Assembly: GCA_002402125.1 (NCBI GenBank)
Contig: NVVG01000026.1
Location: forward strand, 1,611 to 23,986
Direction of reading: 5' to 3'
Length of the DNA: 22,376 bases
DNA from: Moraxellaceae bacterium
Lineage (GTDB): Bacteria > Pseudomonadota > Gammaproteobacteria > Pseudomonadales > Ketobacteraceae
Translations under genes and position numbers: made by a program
Notes under the pieces: model-generated
Seen by the model: only the letters and a program-made list of their open reading frames with translations
Database searches by the model: none
What the model was told of the DNA's origin: nothing
Shown: one piece after another, positions 16,252-22,376 of the stretch
How positions within the stretch are numbered: position 1 is the stretch's first letter
Layout of the letters: the number at the start of each line of letters is the position of its first letter

Positions 16252-16899
16252 TCATATGACTGGCAGTAATGCAGTCCATACATTATGCATTAACAATTTT
16301 TGGCCATTGGGATTTGGGTGAATTCTATCGGCCTGCATATATTCTTCCTGGCCACCAACACCATCCAGCAAAAACGGCAACAATGACACATTATGCTGAG
16401 ATGAAATGGACGCATACACTTTCTCAAATAAATCGTTATATTTACGTCCGTAATTTGGTGGCAATCGCATCCCCAACAGCATAACATCAACATTCTTTGC
16501 GAGACAAAATGCTACTATTTTGGACAAATTCTGCTTCATCGCATCCAATGACAAACCTCGCAAACCATCATTTCCACCTAATTCGACAATTATCTTTTGT
16601 GGTTTTAGTCGATCCAGTACTTCTGGTAAACGGCTTAGGCCACCGGCGGTAGTGTCACCACTGATACTTTCATTGATGATTTTCACCTTGCTTCCTGTTT
16701 CAGATAGCTTCTTTTGAAATAAGGCAACCCAGCCTTGCCCAGCAGGAATACCATAGCCTGAACTTATACTGTCGCCTAATACCACCCAGGTTTCATTGGC
16801 GGCTGAGGAGAGACTGCTCCAAAGTAACAGAAATAGGTAAATCATGGGTTTTGCACAAAAAACACTCAGAGTTTCTGTGTTGGTTTTACAATCACTCAC
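16252..16899 (-). CDS. tesA: Arylesterase / acyl-CoA thioesterase I / lysophospholipase, periplasmic SGNH hydrolase
   Basis: This secreted SGNH (GDSL) hydrolase hydrolyses acyl thioesters, lysophospholipids and small aryl esters in the periplasm. Block I is VLGDSISSGYG with nucleophile Ser44; block III is ELGGNDGLRG; block V is DRIHPNPNGQ with the catalytic Asp and His. A signal peptide is visible at about residues 18-33 (MIYLFLLLWSSLSSA, cleaved before ANETW). The GTG at 16899 gives 215 residues with GGGGTGA about ten bases upstream. The ATG at 16845 would give a compact signal peptide of usual length and is an equally reasonable start. It is divergent from the ybbA-ybbP pair with 75 bases between the starts, the same arrangement as in E. 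coli and many gammaproteobacteria, which supports the identification. Confidence 0.93.
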   Translation of the reverse strand: MSDCKTNTETLSVFCAKPMIYLFLLLWSSLSSAANETWVVLGDSISSGYGIPAGQGWVALFQKKLSETGSKVKIINESISGDTTAGGLSRLPEVLDRLKPQKIIVELGGNDGLRGLSLDAMKQNLSKIVAFCLAKNVDVMLLGMRLPPNYGRKYNDLFEKVYASISSQHNVSLLPFLLDGVGGQEEYMQADRIHPNPNGQKLLMHNVWTALLPVI

Positions 16900-16974
16900 T
16901 TTAGCTGTTCACCCCATGTTTATTCATTTGATACTATAAGCAAAACAATACCACATAAAGGATCCCCCTCTCTA

Positions 16975-17652
16975 GTGAGCCAACATGCCATTTCTATCGA
17001 CTCTTTACACAAAGCAATCGAACTAAATCAACAAACCATCAATATACTCTCGGATATAAACCTTGATATCGCATTGGGTGAATCAATCGCAATTAGTGGA
17101 TCTTCAGGATCGGGAAAGTCCACCCTATTAGGCCTAATGGCAGGTTTAGATGACGCCTCTAGCGGCACCATCATGCTTATGCAACACTCGCTTTCAACCA
17201 TGACTGAAGATCAAAGAGCACAAGTTCGGGCTAAACATGTTGGGTTTGTCTTCCAATCTTTTCAACTATTACCCAACCTCACGGCGACTGAAAACGTTAT
17301 GCTGCCACTGGAGGTCCTCAATCAAAAAAATGCACTACAGCAAGCCACCAGCATGCTTGAACGGGTTGGTCTGTCGCATCGATTGACTCATTATCCGAAG
17401 CAGCTTTCTGGAGGCGAACAACAACGTGTAGCTCTTGCGCGAGCCTTTGTTACACAACCGGATATCCTATTCGCAGATGAACCAACCGGTAATCTCGATA
17501 CCAAAACAGGTGATAATATTGTTGATTTGCTATTTGAATTAAACCAGGAAATTAATACTACGCTTGTTTTAGTCACACACGATGAGCGACTTGCCTCGCG
17601 CTGTTCTCGCACCCTGCGGCTAGAAGCTGGCAGACTGGAAGGCAACCTATGA
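16975..17652 (+). CDS. ybbA: ABC transporter ATP-binding protein, YbbA family
   Basis: This is a 225-residue ATPase subunit of a MacB/LolD-type ABC system that works with the following FtsX-like permease. Walker A is GSSGSGKST (42-50), the Q-loop is in FVFQSFQLLPNLTATENV, the signature is LSGGEQQRVALARAF, Walker B is ILFADEPTGNLD and the H-loop is VTHDE. In E. coli ybbA and ybbP neighbour tesA; the substrate of the exporter is not firmly established. The start is GTG with AAAGGA about 12 bases upstream. Its stop overlaps the ATG of ybbP by four bases (ATGA), so translation is probably coupled. Confidence 0.95.
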   Translation: MSQHAISIDSLHKAIELNQQTINILSDINLDIALGESIAISGSSGSGKSTLLGLMAGLDDASSGTIMLMQHSLSTMTEDQRAQVRAKHVGFVFQSFQLLPNLTATENVMLPLEVLNQKNALQQATSMLERVGLSHRLTHYPKQLSGGEQQRVALARAFVTQPDILFADEPTGNLDTKTGDNIVDLLFELNQEINTTLVLVTHDERLASRCSRTLRLEAGRLEGNL

Positions 17653-20153
17653 CGGCCTCTTCACTTATTCGATTATCTCTTCGTTTACTGAGTCGAGAAT
17701 GGCGCGCAGGCTCCCTTACCGTCATGGTATGTGCGCTACTTATTGCGATTGCTAGCCATACCACCATAGGTTTTTTTACCGAACGGCTTAGCGCTGCTAT
17801 GGAGGCAAAAGCAAAGCATCTTCTCGGTGCTGACTTGGTATTTAAAAGCCCAACCGAAATAAACCCGGCTTTATTACTCAACGCCAACACTGCACATATT
17901 CAATCGGCAAAGACCGTTGAATTTACTACTGTTGCTGTTGCAGGAGAGACTTTAAAACTAAGTTCCATAAAAGCCGTTAGTAGTAATTATCCTTTAAAAG
18001 GATTTCTGCGCACGTCTACTGGATTATCGACCACCGATAATATCACCACAGAAAGCCCATCTGCTGGCGAACTATGGGTGGAGAGTCGTGTTTTATCATC
18101 CTTAAACATCAACGTTGGTGATTCAATCGATATTGGCGACGCATCATTAACCGTCACCCGCCTTCTCACCTTGGAACCTGATCGCAGTGGCGCTTTCTAT
18201 GCCTTTACCCCACGCATATTAATGAGTCTAGAGGATCTACCTAAAACCAACGTAGTGCAATTTGGAAGCCGCATTGACTATCGCTATCTTTTTGTTGGCG
18301 GCCTATCGTCTATCGAAACCTACAAAAACTGGCTAACACCGCAATTAACCCCTGGCCAAAAATTACTCGACATACATAGTGAACGACCCACTGTCAGCTC
18401 CTATCTTACTCGCGCCGATAGCTATATGAACTTAGCAGGCCTGGTAGCCATTCTGTTAGCTGCGGTTGCAATAGCCATGAGCGCTCGATTGTATGCAGAA
18501 TCACACTTTGATACTAGCGCAATGCTGCGTTGCTTGGGCGGCAAGCAGAACGACATTTTGATCCTATTCATCATTCAATTATCCGTTCTCGCAATATTCT
18601 CCGGAGTACTCGGTGCAGCTATCGGGTGGTGTACCCAATCCGTTATCGCCTTCATTATAAAAGATATGCTACCCGAGATATTCCCAGCTGCGAGCATGCG
18701 CCCCGTTTGGTCCGGTATAGGACTCAGCTTTATTGTGTTATTTGGCTTTTCACTTCCTACCTTGATTCGTTTAAGACAGGTATCTCCGCTTAGGGTTTTG
18801 CGTAAAAACCTTGAACCCAAATCGTTACCCGCAACGCTAATTTACACAACAACATTCATTTTTGTTTGCCTACTGATTTTTGCCTACACACAAAACATTG
18901 CCCTAACAATTGCGACGTTAACTGGCGGCACCTCTATTGCATTATTCGGGTACCTAATCGTCACCCTACTATTCAGAATATTAAATCGGATTAACGTGCA
19001 TCTCCCGTTAGAGTTAAAATCCGGTATTCGAAACCTGACGCGTCGAGAAGCAGAGACTCGCTGGCAAACATTCGCCTTTGGAATAACTCTTATGGCAATG
19101 GCGCTAGTGATAATGATTCGCACTGACTTAATCGACACTTGGCAATCGCAGTTACCGGAAGACGTACCCAACCACTTCATCATGAACATACAGCTTGCCG
19201 ATGTTGAGCCGCTCAAACGCTTCTTTGTCGACCAAGGCATTGACACCAATCAGCTATACCCAGTTTCTAGAGGTCGTCTTACACACATCAACTCAACCCC
19301 CGTTAAACAGGCGGTGACCAAAGAGGAAAAAAGTAACGAAGCGCTTAATAGAGAACTTAATCTAACCGAGTCCGCCAACATACAGCTGGATAATCGAATA
19401 ATCGAAGGGTCATGGTGGGAACAAACAAACACTCTAACGGTACCGAGGGTATCAGTGGAGGCGCGACTAGCAAAGAAACTCGATATAAAAATGCACGATT
19501 CGCTCACCTTCTTTATTGGTAGTAAAACGCTTGAGGCAAGGGTAAGCAGCATTCGCACGGTGAAATGGGATTCCTTTAAACCAAACTTCTATATGATCTT
19601 TGAACCTAACAGCCTAAAGGGCTTTCCTATCACCCATATCACTAGTTTCTATCTACCGGTTGAGAACAGGGCAACATTAAATAGTCTGCTTAAGAAATTC
19701 CCTGCCATTACGTTACTTGAGGTGGATGCAATACTTGAGCAAATCAAATCCATATTAAAACAGGTATCAATAGCTGTTGAAATTGTATTGTCTTTTGTAC
19801 TGCTAGCGGGTTTTGCCGTTACCTTCGCTGCTCTACAGTCAACGATGAGTCAACGATTACAGGAAGGCGCGTTGATGAGAACACTGGGTGCAAGTCGACG
19901 ACAAATCAGGCTAAACCAGTGGGTAGAATACGCAATGATGGGATCGTTATCAGGTCTGCTTGCCTACGTTGGTACCGAAGTTGTGTTATGGGCGACATAC
20001 ACGAAAATATTCAAACTGGAATATGATATTCACTTCGGACTAATGGTGCTTCTACCATTGGTAGGTACTTTAGTTATAGGGCTGTTTGGAGCCTTTAGTA
20101 GCAGAAAAGTGCTTAAAGAAAGTCCGATGATGGTGTTGCGGGAGGTGGGATAG
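17649..20153 (+). CDS. ybbP: ABC transporter permease, FtsX-like, YbbP family
   Basis: This 834-residue inner-membrane permease pairs with YbbA. By hydropathy I see about ten helices: one at 21-43, then after a roughly 210-residue periplasmic domain a group at 257-281, 303-326, 357-375, 397-416, 421-447 and 475-495, then a second periplasmic domain (about 500-710) and a C-terminal trio at 714-736, 757-787 and 797-818. Both FtsX-type cores are visible, including SAMLRCLGGKQNDI and the second copy EGALMRTLGASRRQI. These cytoplasmic coupling segments follow the first helix of each core. The length matches the E. coli family (about 800). The family is a mechanotransmission-type system rather than a classical pore. 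It is translated in overlap with ybbA. Confidence 0.95.
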   Translation: MTASSLIRLSLRLLSREWRAGSLTVMVCALLIAIASHTTIGFFTERLSAAMEAKAKHLLGADLVFKSPTEINPALLLNANTAHIQSAKTVEFTTVAVAGETLKLSSIKAVSSNYPLKGFLRTSTGLSTTDNITTESPSAGELWVESRVLSSLNINVGDSIDIGDASLTVTRLLTLEPDRSGAFYAFTPRILMSLEDLPKTNVVQFGSRIDYRYLFVGGLSSIETYKNWLTPQLTPGQKLLDIHSERPTVSSYLTRADSYMNLAGLVAILLAAVAIAMSARLYAESHFDTSAMLRCLGGKQNDILILFIIQLSVLAIFSGVLGAAIGWCTQSVIAFIIKDMLPEIFPAASMRPVWSGIGLSFIVLFGFSLPTLIRLRQVSPLRVLRKNLEPKSLPATLIYTTTFIFVCLLIFAYTQNIALTIATLTGGTSIALFGYLIVTLLFRILNRINVHLPLELKSGIRNLTRREAETRWQTFAFGITLMAMALVIMIRTDLIDTWQSQLPEDVPNHFIMNIQLADVEPLKRFFVDQGIDTNQLYPVSRGRLTHINSTPVKQAVTKEEKSNEALNRELNLTESANIQLDNRIIEGSWWEQTNTLTVPRVSVEARLAKKLDIKMHDSLTFFIGSKTLEARVSSIRTVKWDSFKPNFYMIFEPNSLKGFPITHITSFYLPVENRATLNSLLKKFPAITLLEVDAILEQIKSILKQVSIAVEIVLSFVLLAGFAVTFAALQSTMSQRLQEGALMRTLGASRRQIRLNQWVEYAMMGSLSGLLAYVGTEVVLWATYTKIFKLEYDIHFGLMVLLPLVGTLVIGLFGAFSSRKVLKESPMMVLREVG

Positions 20154-20175
20154 TTCGCTATTTTCAAATTGGTTA

Positions 20176-20220
20176 TTTCATAGTCATCCCCGCGTTACTG
20201 CGGGGGGGATGACTATGAAA
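20176..20220. repeat. REP-like imperfect inverted repeat, possible bidirectional terminator
   Basis: Arms TTTCATAGTCATCCCCGC (20176-20193) and its complement (20200-20220) surround a six-base loop; the right arm has three extra G in a run of seven G, forming a bulge. It lies between the 3' ends of the convergent ybbP and lipoprotein genes. The core resembles the 'GTCATCCCCGCG...CGCGGGGATGAC' repeats scattered between genes of many proteobacteria. Neither side has a clear T-run, so a classical terminator is uncertain. Confidence 0.7.
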
Positions 20221-20235
20221 ACTAAATGGCTAATT

Positions 20236-20850
20236 CTAATCGGCCCATGAAATTGTGCCGTTTAGGATAATTGTTCCTGTGGCAAAGTTCTCGCCTGGAT
20301 TATCTTGGGTATGAATATATAAAATTGTATTATCAAATGTCACGCTGCTACTTGCTACGTCATAATCGATATTTTCACACACTCCTTCAGCTATATAATC
20401 TTCAGATTCTCCGCAGGAATAATAATATTCTTCAGCATAAGTATACTGGTCTTCACCATCTATCTGAGTACCTGTCGGAATAAGTTCATTGTAAATTACG
20501 ATAGACACCCAGAATTCTTCTTCAATGCTGTCATCGTTTATATTGACTATGAAAAGTCCAAACTGTTCAGGCTTCAGCGCAAGCTCGACTAAACCCGGGC
20601 CTGAGCTAAGGATATCGGGGCCAACGCTTTGCTCAACAAAGATTGTACTTTTTTGAGAAAATTCAGTACCAAATGAACCGGTATCGTCACCGCTTACAGA
20701 CAATATGTTTTCGTCAGGAGGATTGTTCGAACTGGCAGGAGGGGTATCATCACCACCGCCACCACCACCGCCACCGCCACAGGCGCTAAGTGTTGTTGCC
20801 AGTATTGAGGCGCATATAATGCGATAAAGGTCTCGAGGTAACTGTTTCAT
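20236..20850 (-). CDS. Predicted lipoprotein with poly-glycine linker, unknown function
   Basis: This is a 204-residue secreted protein. The signal peptide (MKQLPRDLYRIICASILATT) ends in lipobox LSAC with lipid-modified Cys24. Nine consecutive glycines (25-33) follow, then a Pro/Asn/Asp linker and an acidic domain rich in Tyr, Ser and Gly containing two further Cys residues that could form a disulfide (in the SCGESEDY and GVCENIDY stretches). The extended run of glycine after the Cys is typical of some marine gammaproteobacterial lipoproteins. The mature part looks beta-rich; I recognise no family. I chose the ATG at 20850 because AGGA lies eight bases upstream; the frame also opens with TTG at 20856. 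Confidence 0.68.
   Translation of the reverse strand: MKQLPRDLYRIICASILATTLSACGGGGGGGGGDDTPPASSNNPPDENILSVSGDDTGSFGTEFSQKSTIFVEQSVGPDILSSGPGLVELALKPEQFGLFIVNINDDSIEEEFWVSIVIYNELIPTGTQIDGEDQYTYAEEYYYSCGESEDYIAEGVCENIDYDVASSSVTFDNTILYIHTQDNPGENFATGTIILNGTISWAD
20752..20778 (-). repeat. Nine-codon glycine tract (GGT/GGC)
   Basis: Nine consecutive glycine codons, written on the plus strand as a mix of ACC and GCC triplets, lie directly after the lipobox Cys codon. Length change by three-base steps would keep the frame, so it could vary the linker without switching the gene off. Confidence 0.85.
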
Positions 20851-20887
20851 AATCAATGTCCTATGGTCTTAAAGCCACTTAATTTAG

Positions 20888-20920
20888 TTGGCACATGCTA
20901 ACACTTGCCAAACTTGCCAA
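20888..20920 (-). promoter_or_regulatory. TTGGCA/TGCCAA repeat cluster upstream of the poly-Gly lipoprotein gene
   Basis: TTGGCA (20888-20893) is matched by TGCCAA at 20906-20911 and 20915-20920. The last two are parts of a perfect nine-base tandem ACTTGCCAA (20903-20920). On the minus strand the TTGGCA copies are -35-like and lie 38-70 bases upstream of the ATG, but no good -10 follows. It could be an operator cluster. Confidence 0.3.
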
Positions 20921-20943
20921 AAACTATATATCCATACAGCCCA

Positions 20944-20960
20944 AAGGCCGGTTCGGCCTT
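20944..20960 (-). terminator. Weak hairpin downstream of the CXXCH lipoprotein gene
   Basis: AAGGCCG and CGGCCTT pair around a GTT loop, 161 bases past the stop of the minus-strand lipoprotein gene. No T-run follows on the minus strand. It may end that transcript or be a structured leader element. The rest of the 270-base gap (20851-21120) shows nothing else beyond the TGCCAA repeats. Confidence 0.35.
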
Positions 20961-21120
20961 CGACATAAAGTAAAATCATGCTACAAATCTTTGAAATAGA
21001 TCATAATTTAACCAGAAAGGGAAAGCAAGGGTGGTCTCACGCTTGAAACACAACTACTACAAATCAGACGATATAGTCATATATTGCGTTAACATAAAGG
21101 GGTAAACATAGTATCCCTAA

Positions 21121-22266
21121 TCAAATTCGCCCATGACACATTACGCAGCCATTATTCATTTGAGCATAACTATCTGAATATTGGTCATCACCATATGACG
21201 CATATTTTTCTAATAATCGGTCTGGATCCGCTCGTTGCGCCTCAACCATAGCTTTCCATGCCCAATCGTCGTACCTATCTTGTTCCGCAACAACCTCCAG
21301 TTGAGCTATATATTCATTCCTGAGCCCCAAGCGGGCATAAATGGATGCTAAGTGATATTCCAACCCGGGGCGAGCGAATGGCGCGTGTAAGGTGTTTTGA
21401 CTGCAAAACGCCACTTCATCAATACAGCCTATTTCTAACATCGCATCCAAGGTAGCCTGAGGTAGACCTGTATTTAATGGGTAATTCATTGTAACGCCCG
21501 TTACCGCAAATGCCGTTCCCACATTTACTGGCTCTATAACATCCGGATCTCCTGCAGTTAAGGATACATGCAAGCTTTCCAAACCATAGGCCAATGCAAG
21601 CTCATGCTTACCTGCTACCTGCGCATTGGCTATTTTTAGGGTAATGTCGAAAGAACTTGCAACAAAATTACCGGGCTCTAGTTCTTCGACCCGAGCAAAA
21701 TCTTTCTGTGCGTAGAGATTGGAAAATACCAAGTATAACCATTGGCCATTTTCAATTCCCAGCGCCATGTAGAACATGCCCCTTAACTGATAGAGGCGTG
21801 AAAGCTTGACGACAAATTCCGCGGTGTTATCCCCTACAGACTCACTAAGTTCAATCGCTTCAGAAATATACTTAAGCGTGCTGTTACGGGGTGCCAAGCG
21901 ACCATCGGAGTATGCGTGCCAAAATTCAGTTTCTGCGCACTCAAATCGTTGCTCTGGGGCTTGTAACACTAATGACAGCTGGCAGCGAGAAGCCTCATAG
22001 GGGCTAGGGATACGGGGTTCTGATTCTAATCTACGTTTCGGCAATGATAACCCTGCGTCAGGGTCGCCACAATCCATCCGTTCAAAGATAGTTTCGTCAT
22101 AAAAAGACTCTGTTGAGCCGTCACACAGCATACCCAGCGGTAACCCTGAATCCGTCACGGCTATTGGCTCTATTTTTTCTGCGCAGCCGACTGTTAATGT
22201 CGATAACACGATGACTGTTACCGAGAGAATCATGCTTCTGGCTGGCTTTGTTATTTTATTCCACAT
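21121..22266 (-). CDS. Lipoprotein with C-terminal CXXCH haem-binding motif, unknown function
   Basis: This is a 381-residue exported protein. An N-terminal helix ends in lipobox TVGC (Cys28), so it is probably lipid-anchored. A CVMCH motif sits five residues from the C-terminus (Cys374, Cys377, His378), the covalent c-type haem site. Between them lies a helical region whose segments, such as LRGMFYMALG, ELALAYGLESL and YHLASIYARLG, resemble TPR/Sel1-like helix pairs, and there are further Cys residues (CDG, DCGD, CQLS, FECAE, GCIDEVAFC) that may form disulfides. I do not recognise a named family. The CXXCH could be a monohaem site or a chance or structural motif. Start: ATG at 22266 with AAAAGG six bases upstream; the frame runs on to TTG at 22323, but the added residues are less signal-like. 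Confidence 0.75.
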   Translation of the reverse strand: MWNKITKPARSMILSVTVIVLSTLTVGCAEKIEPIAVTDSGLPLGMLCDGSTESFYDETIFERMDCGDPDAGLSLPKRRLESEPRIPSPYEASRCQLSLVLQAPEQRFECAETEFWHAYSDGRLAPRNSTLKYISEAIELSESVGDNTAEFVVKLSRLYQLRGMFYMALGIENGQWLYLVFSNLYAQKDFARVEELEPGNFVASSFDITLKIANAQVAGKHELALAYGLESLHVSLTAGDPDVIEPVNVGTAFAVTGVTMNYPLNTGLPQATLDAMLEIGCIDEVAFCSQNTLHAPFARPGLEYHLASIYARLGLRNEYIAQLEVVAEQDRYDDWAWKAMVEAQRADPDRLLEKYASYGDDQYSDSYAQMNNGCVMCHGRI

Positions 22267-22337
22267 ACTAAACCTTTTTATTATTTTTATAGGCAGATGG
22301 ACGGTATACATCATTTTGATCAATAGGTAATACTAAT

Positions 22338-22376
22338 ATGACTAACGGTAATAAATCAAATCTACACTTAGCCACC
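22338..22376 (+). CDS. Possible start of a divergent gene, truncated by the window edge
   Basis: An ATG at 22338 opens 13 codons (MTNGNKSNLHLAT) that remain open to the window end. TAGGTAA about nine bases upstream could be a weak ribosome-binding site. The position, divergent from the lipoprotein gene, is plausible. Thirteen codons are too few to identify a product or even to be sure it is coding. Confidence 0.33.
   Translation, partial: MTNGNKSNLHLAT

Noticed and set aside
20176..20220. Classical Rho-independent terminator
   Set aside because: The stem is good but neither strand has a run of T after it, so I list it as a REP-like repeat with only possible terminator function.
1..22376. 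CRISPR array, tRNA, rRNA, insertion sequence or toxin-antitoxin pair
   Set aside because: I saw no regularly spaced repeats, no cloverleaf-like T-loop consensus, no transposase motifs and no paired small genes.

Overview
The window reads as chromosomal DNA of a marine-type gammaproteobacterium, probably of the Cellvibrionales/Pseudomonadales sphere. That placement rests on gene content: a YfaZ-type porin, a SPOR-domain protein, PpnN, the tesA/ybbA/ybbP divergon and a large PilZ-DUF1631-GGDEF-EAL protein. No marker gene is present. Base composition looks moderate (not computed). There is no tRNA, rRNA, CRISPR array, insertion sequence or clear prophage, and coding density is high with no gene-free gap over 300 bases.

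Layout. (1) 1-1313: the 5' part of a membrane-anchored, probable SPOR-domain protein on the minus strand, divergent from a YfaZ-like outer-membrane protein. (2) 1437-11633: a signalling block. On the plus strand are a 7TMR-DISM hybrid histidine kinase and an HD-GYP protein. Facing them on the minus strand, probably as one transcript, are a DUF2806-like protein, a 1341-residue PilZ/DUF1631/GGDEF/EAL protein and a membrane protein resembling a voltage-sensor domain without a pore. The two arms meet tail to tail with overlapping stop codons. (3) 11881-15536: a small DUF2591 (NinX-like) protein, a eukaryote-like phosphoglucomutase, and divergently PpnN, the nucleotide 5'-monophosphate nucleosidase. 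(4) 15572-20153: a stand-alone cyclic-nucleotide-binding protein, then the conserved divergon of TesA (lysophospholipase/thioesterase) and the YbbA-YbbP ABC exporter, ending in a REP-like hairpin. (5) 20236-22376: two lineage-specific lipoproteins, one with nine glycines after the lipobox and one with a C-terminal CXXCH haem motif, then a possible gene start at the right edge.

The most interesting part is region 2. Three c-di-GMP-related modules lie together. The GGDEF motif is degenerate, the EAL motif lacks its arginine, and the HD-GYP appears to have lost one metal-ligand histidine, while the PilZ site looks intact. This suggests a c-di-GMP-sensing hub more than a simple synthesis/hydrolysis pair. 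Several genes use GTG or TTG starts, and I moved some starts inward where a Shine-Dalgarno or a family alignment favoured it.
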